NCBI GenBank assembly: GCA_000727475.1 | Contig: KL647314.1 | Location: forward strand, 650,812 to 714,811 | Source of the DNA: Sarcocystis neurona | Lineage: Eukaryota; Apicomplexa; Conoidasida; Eucoccidiorida; Sarcocystidae | Direction of reading: 5' to 3' | DNA: 64,000 bases | Made by a program: the position numbers and the translations under genes | Notes under the pieces: model-generated | What the model saw: only the letters and a program-made list of their open reading frames with translations | Told to the model about the DNA's origin: nothing | Databases searched by the model: none | In this document: positions 1 to 13,300 of the stretch, piece by piece | How the letters are laid out: the number at the start of each line of letters is the position of its first letter | How positions within the stretch are numbered: position 1 is the first letter of the stretch

Positions 1-1102
1 GACAACAGTAGCTGTGCGCGCAGACGCGGCACCATGCCCAACCACCAGCAGCAGAACAGCCCGACGCGGCAGCCCGTGGACCAGCAGCAGCAGAGAGCCG
101 TGCGTGCAGAAGCATCAGCATGTCCAACGAAGCAGCAGGACGCACTGCAGCACCAGCACATCAGACACACCGGTACACGCAGACGCAGTGGCGCATGCCA
201 CGGTGCGGCCGCACATACAAAACCACTACCTTCATCACCAGCAATGCGTATGGCAGCGGCAGCACAACGACAGGCGTGGGTGTACAGTGAAGCATAGGCG
301 AGCCCATCAGCACCAGGACATGCAGGAACCTTTACTGATAGGTCAACCGCACCAGCGCAGAAGAGCATCAGCAGACGAGATGACGATCAGGAGCAACTCA
401 GTGGTGACATCACCACGCTGCAGCAGCAGAAGTGCCAACACCGGCAACACGTACAGCGGCGCTTACAGCAGCACATATTCGAACAATTCGTATGTATATA
501 ATGCGTGCAGATACTCCCAAAAGAGGGAGACACAGACAGATCGGCAACAATACTGAATATGTACTCCTGCGCTTGCGTACGTGGGGCTTTGACGGGAACG
601 ATACACTTTTTTCCAGGGACGTGGCTGCGTCTTGAAGCGCACGCGCAAGCAGCAGCTGCGCGCCTCTTCCTCCCTACACGGACATTCGTACATATATGTG
701 TATATATATAGTGATTCGTGCGTAGCATAATCCATGCGTGCACGGTAACAGACCGTGTACATCTGACATTACGATTGCCTACGAAATGTATGTATATTGT
801 GCTTAGAAGGCGTCCAGCCTGCGCTGTTTCATATATGCGTGTATCACGAGGTTGCACGAGAGGCACTGGCATTGTATCTGCTGCTGATGAGGTAGAAAAA
901 GCGCAATATCCAATCGCGAGTTTCGGTGTTACCAACCACAGACACGCATGTACGGGGGACAAAAGCGTATATATATATATATGTATGTACTTATATGTAG
1001 TTAGAGAGAGACAGGTACGTGTGTACATACATACATATGTAATCTATATATATAATGTAGGGGGTACAGAGAGACATAGGGAAGCCCACGTACGGAAAAG
1101 AT
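1..1102. other. Gene-poor left edge with degenerate CAG-rich DNA
   Basis: The first 450 bases are rich in scattered CAG/GCA triplets, which open several frames on the plus strand, but I see no splice-framed exon or known motif. From about 650 to 1100 the sequence changes to TATA/TGTA microsatellite-like DNA. The last coding exon or 3' UTR of the thioredoxin-fold gene that starts at 4520 could reach into this stretch, but no further exon is recognisable. Confidence 0.5.
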
Positions 1103-1185
1103 TTACGGACGAAGGATAAGAAATACTATGGGGACGGGAGACAGAACACGCAGATAGGGAAGTAGACTCAATAGCAGAAATATAC

Positions 1186-1323
1186 CAAGATCTCCATCTT
1201 CTTCCAAATCCTGTAGTGTCGTTTCACTACCAACCGCCACGCCGTCCACCAGCACCTGCGGAATAATAACTGCAGACGCATGGAAAGCACCCACACACAG
1301 CGTGCGCGGCTGCTGATACAGGC

Positions 1324-1360
<37 letters not shown>

Positions 1361-4300
1361 AATATGTATACGTAGACAAGCATGTATATTCGTCCTGTAT
1401 GTGTACGCATGTATGTGTACGTATGTATGTATACGTATGTATGTATACGTATGTATGTATACGTATGTATGTATACGTACGTATGTATGCATATGTATGG
1501 ACAGGTGCACGTCTATAAGATTTGTATGATTACACGTAGAATGCGCACGTTACCAGTCACATGCATCCATGTGCGCAGACATACATCTAAAGGTACAGGC
1601 GTCGTCCACATAGACACGGATAAAGAACGAGATATATATATATATATATGCAGAAATCTCCCAATTCAAGGCTCTACCACTGCACACAGCACGCGACGGC
1701 GCACCCGTAGTTACGTATCTCCTCATATACCTACATATACATACCTACACGTACACCTGTTTACCTGTATACACGCAGAGTCCATTTCTGCACAAAATAC
1801 ACCAAGTGGAAGAAGAAACAGAGCTTCTGCGGATGTCGTAATACCCACCACCTGCCTAAACGCACGTGTGTACACTTTTGTAAGAAAAAGCAGAGCACAC
1901 CGCTGCACACGCGTGCAGGCATTGGGTTCCGTGTAAATGAGCATACACAAAGGCGGCAGGTGCATCGTGCCAGCCTGTTTTTCTTCCTTTGGTTTCACAG
2001 ACGGGCCCCACACCCGGTGCTGCTGGCAATGCTGCTGCTGCTGCCGTACTCTCTGGATCAGCAGAGTCCTCCGTCTCCGGCGTTGCCTTCAAAATGCGAT
2101 TCTCTTTCCACTCCTTGAACAACTCCACATCACGAAGATCTGTACACAGCAGTTGACACACTCGCACACGGATATATATACACGTACATACATTCACACA
2201 TGTATGCACTGGTACACACACATACCGACACAAACGTGCATATATATATATATGCATTCTGCACTCGCCGTACAAATCAATCTACAGGAAGCGTACAGGT
2301 GTACTTACGGAAACACCACAAACGCCCAATCTGCTTCCTTTATGCTGCACCTGTCTACGTATGTATCTCTACACACATTTCCCAAGCTGCGTACACCCAC
2401 CCGAGCGAGAGGAACTGCATACAAGTTTGCCGCATGGAAGCGCACGTTGAGACATGCTTGTCTCCTACCATAAAGACAGACTTGTCTCATTCCAGCTGTA
2501 CACATATGTGCGAACAATACCTACAAGCGTATATAATACTATACACGTACATATATATATATATATGTGGATGTGCGCACGCATGTGATCTGTACCTGCA
2601 GCAGAGACACACACGTAAATACACGGACACAGAGGCAGAAGAAGAAAAACGAGGAAATCACGTGGAAGAGCAGCGGGAGCAGCAAATGCTCTCCCGCGCA
2701 TACACCCGTGTACTGTCACTGCCGGACCCCGCGAGGAAATACGATCAGAGATTGGCGCATATACACAGCTATATACAGATGTGTATGTATGTTCATACAA
2801 ATGTATCTGTAGATACGTAAGCGTTCGAGACACTTCCAACGAATACACACACAACATCGTCGATAAGAAAAACACGCGGCGGAAAAGAAAACCTGGATGC
2901 CTCCAGGTTAGCCAGCCGCCTTCAAGAAACAACCCTGAGAAGCAGGGCAACCACAGACCATCAGCAGAACCTCTATCCGAATATATACTACGTGCACATA
3001 CACACGCACACATATGTATATATTTATGGGCATGTCACTGTACAAGGAGGCGCACTCCTCTCTACAGGCGCGGACGTGTATAGACATAGTGAGAGAGACG
3101 GAGAGAGGTCGAAAAAGAGCGACAGAGAGACACATATGCGAAGTACGTACACACGTCTACTATACTTGCATTCACTTACACTTTCTAAGTATGCCTGCAT
3201 GGAATTCAGACTGTGTATATACGCAGTCTCTAGATATATAGATGCATATACAGACAAGAATCCCACGTCACTAAGTATGAAAACCGCGTCCACCTATATT
3301 GCAGGGCGGGCGTGATGATGTGTAATACGTATATGTAGCTAATGTAAAACTGAACGCGCCTGTTTCTTCTTCCTCGTGTGCTGCACACATACAAACGGGA
3401 CATATATTTCACGGCAGCGAAGGCAAAAAGTGTGCGTACAGAGACACAGAGACAGATGAAGTGGGGCAGGAAGATAGACACCTCGACGCATACACGCACA
3501 CACACACACACACACACAGATGCATCAGTATCATCTAGGTACACACTTACATATATAATATATACTATCTATATACATACGTAGTATATCACGTGTTTGC
3601 ATCCGCCTGCGTAAGGGTGCTGCAGTCGTGACAGCAGTTAAAGGCTTACTCACACCCTACCCTAGTCTTTATCAGAATCTACAAGAAAACGCCAGTGCTT
3701 TATCGGTGAGGAAATTTCTTGCCGGGTTCACAGACTCTCCTTGACCTTCTGCGACGCTTGTGTATGCACACGTGAGACTGCAGATACATATAGGACACAT
3801 CGATATATATATATATATATATATACATATAAATTAGTCTGAAGCACAACACACGTGACATCCTCACGGTGCTCCGCTGTTTCGCGTAGCAAGAGACGTG
3901 TATATATATATATAGCGTCCAGAAGCACACGTGGGAACCGTAACGATCAAGATGAACAGGGGACGCGAGCAGCTGGTCCAAGGAAATAGGTCTTTCACGT
4001 AGGAACTTCAAGGTGCTATTGACAGTAGTTTGGGGAGGGCGCAATACTTACTTTTTGCAGTGCTGGTGTCCCTGTTCGAATCCACGATGATATAGACGAC
4101 ACCCTTGCAGTCGAGGAAATTTTTCGTTCGTTGGCTTGAGAAGAACTGTCTCCTGATACTTCCTAAAGAAGTCGTAATGAGCACGATTTCGGCTACTTCA
4201 CCTGTGTCAGGTATCTGCTCTACCCGTTCGCCGCTGCCTTCTGCTGTTCCTCCTTCAGCTGCTGCTCCTGACTCTCTCTCTCCGTCATCGTCTACTGCTG

Positions 4301-4520
4301 GCTGCGGCACGTCTTCCGTCTCTGCCCCTACATCCCCACTAACCTCCAATCCGTCCTCTTCTGCTGCTTCCTCCTTTTCTGCTTCGCTTGCTGCCTCTTC
4401 CCCTGCAACTCCCTCTTCTCCTCCTTCTGCTGCGGCACCCGCCTCCCCCTCTTCTGGCAGGTCGGACTGCTCCAGTTCTTCGCGCTTCACGCTGCCCTCC
4501 TCACTCTCTGCATCCGCCAT
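1186..4520 (-). CDS. SH3BGRL/glutaredoxin-like thioredoxin-fold protein, three exons, possibly incomplete at 3' end
   Basis: Exon 1 is 4520-4052. The ATG at 4520 sits in a strong Kozak context (CACCATGG) and the exon ends at a GTAAGT donor in phase 1. Exon 2 is 2139 to about 1999 (CAG acceptor; donor GTGAAA, with GTCTGT as alternative). Exon 3 is 1269 to about 1186 (CTGCAG acceptor). Phases agree at both junctions. The first ~100 residues are Glu/Ala/Gly-rich and acidic. A thioredoxin-like fold follows: strand AEIVLITTSLGS, helix RRQFFSSQRTKNFLDCKG, strand VVYIIVDSNRD, then FKEWKENR (the SH3BGRL 'RKWMREN' position), the cis-Pro strand IIPQVLVDG and LQDLEEDGDLG (the 'GDYDAF' position). The CxxC of true glutaredoxins is absent, as in SH3BGRL proteins, so a catalytic redox role is doubtful. 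Exon 2 carries an Ala/Pro insertion before the cis-Pro loop. The 3' end is uncertain: exon 3 stays open to a stop near 1103, or splices at GTATAT (1185). Family assignment is inferred from motif order; no search was possible. Confidence 0.68.
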
Positions 4521-4893
4521 GGTGATGGTGTTCAAAAATTACACAGCCGGAGAACAAAAACGCAACCACGCGCGCACGCAGCGGAAGAGCACCAGGACGC
4601 TGCTAACCTGCTCCTCGTCCTGCTGCAAGTACCCCCGTTCTGCTTATCTTGTTGTCCAACCGCGCTGCCCCTGGTGTCTCCTCAGTCCCACTGGCGTCGC
4701 TGCTTCTTTAACATAACAGATAACGTCGTTCAGTTCCTACCACTGCAGCTCTTCCTTTGTTTCCCATGCAAACAGACTTGATGCAGCTACTGGGGCTGCT
4801 GCAGCGCTCCGACTCCTTCTGGGACCCTACTTTCGGTGTAGCGTTTCCTGCTGTGTTCGTGCTTCTGCTTGGGCCCTTGTTGCGTTCCTGTCC

Positions 4894-5103
4894 CTATGCT
4901 GCGGCCCTGCGTTCCTGTCCACTTCCTGCCGGTGCCGGTGTCGCGACTTCTCGGCTCCTACGTCCGCACCCGCTGCTGCGGCAGGACTTGATGTCCTCTA
5001 CGGCAGGTTTCGTCCGTCCTTTCTTCCCCTGTGACGACTCGTCTTCTAATCCCTCGCTAAGCCACTCTGGTATCTCGTCGGTTGTGTGCTGGTATTGTTT
5101 CAT
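4894..5103 (-). CDS. Small coding-like ORF or alternative last exon, unknown function
   Basis: An ATG-to-TAG frame of 69 codons lies between the stop of the large minus-strand gene (5275) and the start of the thioredoxin-fold gene (4520). It is preceded by a possible acceptor (CACTCAG just before AAATG) and begins with a charged segment containing TDEIPEWLSEGLEDES, then becomes basic and Ala/Pro/Gly-rich. Past the TAG the same frame stays open for about 60 further codons. Upstream, a good donor (GTAAGA at about 5228) ends an alternative reading frame across 5400-5230, so this could be an alternative last exon of the large gene. However, that donor is phase 2 and this frame needs phase 1. No homologue recognised. 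Confidence 0.35.
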   Translation of the reverse strand: MKQYQHTTDEIPEWLSEGLEDESSQGKKGRTKPAVEDIKSCRSSGCGRRSREVATPAPAGSGQERRAAA

Positions 5104-5274
5104 TTCTGAGTGTACTTGTACAGCATTTCACCGGTGGGAACTAGAACAATTTCCCTGTTTGCGACCGCTTGCCCATTTCCAACTCGCCGCATGGCAGAGG
5201 CAGCGACGCGCCTTCTTACTCGTTGCTTGCACGGACATGAAAGCATCCCAAATAAAGTAGACGCCGGTAAATCA

Positions 5275-8200
5275 TCATAGCACTGGCGTGCTGAAGAATG
5301 GGTTCTCTTTCACCATTAGGCGCGTGGCAGCTGTCCTTCTGTAACACAGTCCCCTGCACGACATGTGCTCGGCAGTGGCTGCAGTTACCGGCTGCCCCAT
5401 CTGGTAACAAATAGTGAGGACAGAGGAAAGCGATATTCCAGGAGAACGGGGATTGAGATTTCGTACCTGGTCCACCGGTGCTTCCGCGTATTGCACAGTT
5501 TGGCAGTGCTGTTGAGCTGGCTGCAGCCGATTCAGCCTGCATTCGTTCGTCATGTCACAGGGAAACCACGGAGAGGCGACAAAACGCAAATGCGGAAGAT
5601 TCTGTCGGTTGCCGAGTCCCGACGTCTGAGCTAGTCTTCTGAAAGGACAGCTGATAACCCGCACTTGATACGGCAGGGGAAGATTACTAAATCAGGGCAA
5701 TTACAGCAACGAACGTTCGCTTCGTAGTTACTCTGCCTCATGAATGAGAGAATCATATGGCAAGGAGATTACATTCAGAAATACAGCTTCCTCCTCTTCC
5801 AGGCAAGGACACACGGCTACGTAGGGGTAAAACTTAGCAAGATGGGGCGGGAAATCCGTGGTGGGCTAAGGTGGCCCGCGATGATACAAACGGAGTAAGC
5901 GTAAGCGCAAGAAGCGCGCGAGACACATGAATAGATCTCAGCATGAGGTGTGAACACCAGGGCACCACGAACTAAGTAGACAAACAGACAGTTTAGGAAT
6001 CATTAGTCAGGGGAAGAGGAGGAAGAAATAACGGGATGAAAGGTTAACAGAGAAGCAAATTTCAGCAGAGTGAGCGAGAGAATACGGCAATAGCAATACG
6101 CACCCTAACAGCGGCACAGCGGAGTCGCTAGCTGAGGCCCTATGCACCATGTACACTTCTATAAAATTCATCCAATCAAGCCAGCGTGCTCCGGCGGGCT
6201 GCTGCTGCCTGGCCCGAAGAAAAAAGGGTAAAAGTCACGGCTCCAAGACGGGGAAATTATCCTTGCTGTTGCAGGAGTAGGGGAAAGAGATTTGTGGAAG
6301 ACCTATTCAAACCGAGTGGTCTCGAGGAAACGGGTCGAAAAGTGTTGGATCCGCGTAACGTATCACGGGACCACGAACTCCTCGTTCCACGGAAGAAATT
6401 GATTGTCTTCACCTTGAACACCGTAACAACTTAGTTCTCTGACTTGTAGTGTTTCCAGTAGGGGGAGTCAACGTTTCACGGGAAATCTGTTTATACGCAA
6501 ATAGAGATATATATATATGTGCACAGTAAAATCGATTATATCGAATGAAAGGAGCGAAGTGCGCACAAAGTGGAGTGCCGGAACCGGCAAAAGAAAAGGC
6601 TATCACACGCCGTGTGTTCTTGACGGGACAGCGAGATAAAGCGCGCACGGCGTTGGTAACGGCGCTGCTTGTGAAAGTCGTGAAGCCGGTAACTTCTGCC
6701 TGCACATATCCTCCCGTGGTAGAAACATCAACAGCTGCAGTCGAGACCTCCACCTGCGTGTATCCGTGTATGTCGCAGTTGAGGACCATTCCATGTGTGT
6801 CTTCACGTCGGGGTAGTGTTCACCTCATACATCGTAGGAAGCGGGAACGGACTTTACCGTGGAGTTGTTTGCGAGGACGCATGCTACCTGGATTTTTATG
6901 TATGTATGTCCATATAAACGCTTTTGCTGTAGATGAGCGCTGTGTTACTGGCGGTGAAAGACGAGGTAAATCGTCCTGGAGAGCATCGATGCATATGCGT
7001 ACGGCGCAGGTGTGTACCAGTGTGCGTGAACACCTATATACATACGAATGCACGTAGCATTGAGAGAACCTGTCAGGTGCGATCGGCTCAAGGAAATGCA
7101 GCGGTGGTGACGTAACGCCGCGTTCTGGGCTGTCTCTACCCCTTCACACGTTGGATGCGGCAGTGCCAATACGCAGCAAATGAAAACGCTGGGTGAAAGG
7201 GAACTTTGCCCAACAGCAAAAACATGCCAACGCAGGTTATTTGCACACTGAAGAAGCCGCACGAATACGTATGTGAACTACATTATACATGCATATATAC
7301 TGTCTTGGCCTCGATCTGGCTCCAATCGTGTACGTATACACATACACGTTCGTATGGGTACAAGTAGATCAACATAATGCGATGGAGAGATATGCAGGTA
7401 GGTAGACACATATATATAACGATAGACAAGATTAAATCCTGGAGAGATATGCAGGTAGGTAGACACATATATATAACGATAGACAAGATTAAATCCTGTC
7501 TCTTCCGTGTTCCATTCAGTGTGTCAAGGCATATATACATATATATATGTATGTATATATATACGTGTATTTACTGCTTTCCCGCGCACAAAGGGATTGT
7601 CCTTATGGCAAGACGGAAACATAAGTGTGACGGACGAAATGGGATCCGAGTCAAATTCGGACAGAAGTACTTACGTTTCCCCTTGCCGCCGCGTAGCACA
7701 CTTCGATATATATATATATGGTACGAAGAATTACCCTAGCTATTTAGTCTTCCATTCGTTTGTTAGCACGCATCTGTGCAGTACTCTGGCGTCCGCGATG
7801 GGCTCACACCCAGTGGAATGAGCGCTCGCAAATCTTATTGGAGCGGCGTGCGCCACACGTCATCATTTGGTACGGTGTTTAGATGCACGAACGATATGTC
7901 AAACTTGTCCTTGGCCACAGTAACGTCCTACGCACAAAAAAGTGTACGTACGGGTATTATATATATATATATAAATATATATATATGCATCGCCACAGCC
8001 GTAGGTGCTCACACGTAGGGGTCTTACACCCGTATTAATACAATGAGGGAGCACACGCCATCTGCATACGTCCATGTGCACACATACAAAAGTGGATACC
8101 GTACGAACAAATTCGAATGTACGGCCTTTACCCTCTGTACCGACAACACGAGGTCTGCATCGATGAGTGAAGATACGCTGACGTGATGCACAATACAGTA

Positions 8201-8581
8201 AACGAGCTTCATGCCTTGATAAAAGGGTAGTACCGTTTTTAATTTTGTGTCCCTGTTATTATTGGTGTAGTTTACACCGAAGAAAGGTGTAACTATCTTT
8301 AAAGCTGTATGCTAACGGGAATACAGGCCACGATAAACATGCGCAAGATCGCGTGCGTACGGGGACCGCCACATCGCGGTGCAGTTCACGTGTGTCTCTG
8401 AACAGAAAACTCCTCTTCACCATAGTATACATGTATTCGTTTGTCTCAGTGTGCGTTGACTTGAGGTCCCAAACGATCGAACCTAAAGGCTTTCTCGTGC
8501 ATATACGCGTATATACATGTATGTATATATATATATATATACATACATAGATTTATACAACGAGCACACAACGTTTGTGTG

Positions 8582-8625
<44 letters not shown>

Positions 8626-10279
8626 TGTGTGTGTGTGTAGGTGTACGTGCACGTGTACATACGTACATTTACGCACTAAAACCGTTATCTGCGTGTGTCG
8701 GTAACCATGGTTGAGGCTCTACCGCAGAGATCCTCAGGCGAATACACAAGTAGCGACGTAGCGGCTGCGCACGTTTCCATGCTTACGCGGCGCATTATTT
8801 GAAGGAGCGCAACGGTGTCCCAATCCATCTCCGCTGTAGTTCTGTCAACCGGACGGTAGAGCGTAGCTGGTCTCGTATCCACATCTGCCTGGAAGATGCT
8901 TACGATCTTGTGCATATGTGTATACGTACATATGCGAGCTTTTCGAATGTGGCGTTTTCTCGTCCGTGGAATGCTTCGCAGGTCTAATATACACGTACCT
9001 ATGTCACTTAAAATTCAGTGTATCTCGTAGTACCGCAGAAGCCTGAAACCTTTTCAATACAAGTTGGGCACAGGTTCCTTAAAACGTAGAGGGAAAAATA
9101 CGTGATTGTCTGGCATACACATTTTCACCCAGAAAGTGTGAATACGCGTGTTCGCCTCAGTATCCGTTAGCGATGTCGGGGATACCGTAGAGGAGACGGT
9201 ATCTACCGAATTCCGGTGTTTGTTCTTTCACGTGCAGCGGAGATGAACAGAGATAGAAAGCAGCGTGCGACGTGACCGCACGTAAACTCCTCTACCGACG
9301 GCTGTATACAACATATGCGCATACATACACACGTCCTCTTTTTATATGAAATTATGCGCAACCGCTTCCTACACTTCGAATAAGCAGCTACAGTGTAGAA
9401 AGAAGTACATGCATTTATCTGAATTCATAGTATATCCATACGTCAGATATACACATAAAGCCTATGTGCACTAATGAAAAAACATCTCTTTAAATACACG
9501 TGCATGTGCACCTTCAACAAATCTCTTGTGCAGAGTCGAGCGCACAGCATTACTGCCACCAGGTCATGTTCACAAACGCGGTCATCTCCGCCATACGTCA
9601 GCCACAGCAACTGTGACCGTGACACACCAAATAAAAGACAAACTGGAGAACAACAACTTTTTAATACACTGTGCAGGCAGGCGTGACACACAAAGGTAGG
9701 GGAATACGGATATCCTATTCACTTGTAAATTCAGACTTTACAATACCCCAAATAAAATAACGTAGACCACAAGCTCTCCCATGTACACTACTTTGTCCTC
9801 TGCAACGCGAAAACACTGTCCGGCGACGTCCACAGAGCATATAACCGTATGCTGCATTCGTCGTAAAAACCGTAACGTATACTGGTGTACGCGCGTGCAA
9901 GCTCGTTCCCCGTGATACTCTTCCATATCGAAAACTTCATTCCTCCTCGATATGAACTGCTGAGATAACACGACATACTGGCCCGCACAATACAGAGTTC
10001 ACACCATTTCACTGTAGAATCTTAAGGCAGACACAGTAGGTCCCACCGCGCAGTACTCCTCCCATAATTTTAAATTTAGACTACAGAAGGCAAAGTGACT
10101 CTACGGCGATCTCGCACGTTGCGTACACTAGTTCGACAACTGGTGTCTACTCCTACACCCACTAATCCCGTCCGAATCCATGCTGGGATCTTCATCTCCT
10201 GTTAGCAACTTCATGGTTTACTATGCAACAAACGCTGCGCCCGTTACAGAGTGGCGAATTCACTCATACGACATTTGTA

Positions 10280-10325
<46 letters not shown>

Positions 10326-13300
10326 CGTATGCGCGCGCATACGTACATTTATGTGTACGTAACCATACAAATATGTAAGTATACATATATATATACATAT
10401 ATATACATATATATATGTATATGTGTATACGTATACTTACATATATGTGTAAGTAACCATACGTATACGTAAGTGTACATATACACATGTATATATATAT
10501 ATGCATTCACACGTATGTGCAGACACACATCACATTTATTACACGCAGTGCGCCGTAATCGTCGAAAGCTCGCTGCAGAGTTAGTACTGGATCGGCGTAT
10601 ACACGTGGTAATACGAGTGGTGCGTTCGACTACGTGTATCCGTTCCAACGCTTGTTTCCCAAACGCAGAAACTGCTTAATGACTACGTAATTTTCATGTT
10701 CGCTGGTCGTTGTGTCGTGCAGAACTAGATCATCTTTTTCCGCTGCGAATGCTGGGGCGCTGCGGTAAAAGCTGCCGTGGCAGTTGTAACTGTCTGAACT
10801 GCTGCTGCTGTTGCTGCTTTCCACCGGTCAGAGGTACTTCAGAACCTCATCGCTTTCATGCAGGTGGTTCATCGCGTAGACAAAGTTATCACGCTGCTGC
10901 CGCGACCTGCAATAGGCAGCGCATTTTTGCACACGCAAACACGTAAAGAAGTGATACACCTGTGTAAACTGATTTCGTAGCATTTAGGAATGAATCGTAA
11001 CAAGGACCGCATGCACGCGTTGCGGCACACGACGCAGAGGGTCAACTCCACGCGTCCCGCTTCAAACAAAACCAGAGAGACACGTCACGGTGCTGAATCA
11101 GTTTGACTGATCAGACCGCGTACTAGGGGAGGTAAAATCTGCGCTCACACGGTGAGGCGCGCCTACGTCCTGCATATTTTACATGTTCTGCATGTGTGCA
11201 TACGGTATTTTACAGTTCCCGGCGGAGAAGACCGAAAGATTCGTTTCCTGCATTCATTCGATAGAAGTGTTTTGAATCTTTACTCAAGTGTCTCAGATTC
11301 ACTGGGGAGCACCCTACAGCGTCTGCGGCTCTATGTTGACGTACAGCTCCGTCTGAGTGACTAACTACTTGAACGTCTGCATTTACATGTTGGCACTCAC
11401 TCAATAAAGCACCACCCTTCAATAGAGTTTATGAAGCGCGGCTGCACATACGCCTTAGTTTACCACCCGAAATGCCTTCTTTTTAAACAAGACATGACCA
11501 AACGCATTGCCACTGTCGGGTCCCCTGGACACCCACGTGGATGCCTGTTGTGTGGAGAGTCATATTTTCCCAAACACAAAATATCTGCAGGAAAGCCTCG
11601 ACATGCTTCGACGTGCTTCCATTGTGCGACTTACATCTCTACACATCTGCAAACGCGGGCGGGTGAGCACCAAACACACCTGTGAACATCTCCGTAAATG
11701 CTTGTACGTGACTATGCATATAGAGAGGGACAAAAAAATACACTCAATGGTGAAGACGGGGTTAATATATATAGCTGTCCCACATGTGCCAAAAACATCC
11801 GTATTGAACAATGTAGAACGGGGTGTGATGAAATGGAAGGCAACGAAGAAATGGGTAATTTCACACATGTGAAAGCCTCCAGATTTGACCCCATCACGTG
11901 TCTACAGCGTATAGTGTGTTGAGGCACGGAGGAGCAATCATCGAAAACCGCCTCTTACTTGAAAATGAGGGGAAATGAGTGATCAGTCAGCTTCATCACA
12001 GCGCATAGATCGGCATCAGGCAGCTGCTGATTCGCTTTCAAAGCCTGAAAGCAAGGGTCATCTTGTCCCGCCTCTGTTTTCTGAACACGGGGAAACACAC
12101 AGAGCCGCCCTCTCTTGTTCATTATACTAACGCCATATATACATGACAGTAGAAGTGTGTAGACGTACCCAGCATCTCGCTCCTCGAAAAGACCTCTACA
12201 GCCTGCGTCGCTGGTTAGATTTGTACGTTTGTATGCAGCAACGTACGGGTATACTTATACACACCTTTTTCCCTTTACCACGTTAGTATAAAAGCCACAT
12301 TATATCTCTCTCACCAATATAAGACCTTCATATGCACCCCTATACGTGTAGTCGTAAACACCTGCGCAGTTACACCTGTGCGTACATATCTACCTAAATT
12401 TGCTCAGCCACACGCGTATGCTAAATACGTGTGTATGCGACTATACGCAAGTCCGCAGCCTTCAGTCTTGAGTTTGCACCCACGTAGCGCACCTACGTGT
12501 ATATGCGCTTGTCTACACAGGAACGAAGCCGGAGTAAAGGCAGTGTCCTTTTCGATAATAACCGCCGAAGGCATATATGCGGAAACAAGTATATGTTTAC
12601 TTGCATGTGAAGTTAGTAATCTGCTCAACAATTGCATACATAGGGAGAGCGCGTAGGTGTATATAGGTATATGTACGCATAAATACACGCATCTACGTTC
12701 AACTGCTGCCTCCCTCATAATTCCCGCACTGCAAACATAACATGCACACAAAGGTGCAAAGCTGTCCGCAATGACGTTGAGTGCTCTCACACGGCCTATC
12801 CTTATGGATGTCTATATTCGTGCACAATCCTCGTTAGCGTACTCTCGCACAGCAGGCACAGACAGATATATGCGTAAACTGCTACAAACATAGTCTTGCT
12901 TACTGTATGCACGGCAGGCAGACGGATATAGACGTATATTCGTATGTGGATCTCCGCAGTCTTTACTTCCTGCCCCGACAAATATATATATATATATACA
13001 TATGTATATATACATGCATGCACACACAAACACATACTGCCGCCACTGATTGTACAGGTGTGTACATGCACTCCAGCTCCCCTCGTGGTAGCTACACCCA
13101 ATAAATATAACTACAGAACTACTTCTGTGTATGCACGGAACTAGTCGCGGACTCACGCAGTCTCTTCCTCCTCTACTACTTCAACACATTCGGGCACCTG
13201 CACACGCATGCACGTAGATTTACGTACACATGTGCGCAAGCACACAGACGTAGCGGGCCTTTCCATGTTCACTTCACTAGGGAGGCTGGCAGTGGAAGAA

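Noticed and set aside
4070..4084. tRNA T-loop-like GTTCGAATC
   Set aside because: It lies inside a coding exon and no acceptor stem, D-arm or anticodon arm can be built around it.
4105..4716. 203-codon Ser/Ala/Pro-rich frame on the plus strand
   Set aside because: It is the complement of the acidic exon of the thioredoxin-fold gene; Glu/Ala codons read backwards give Ser/Ala/Pro.
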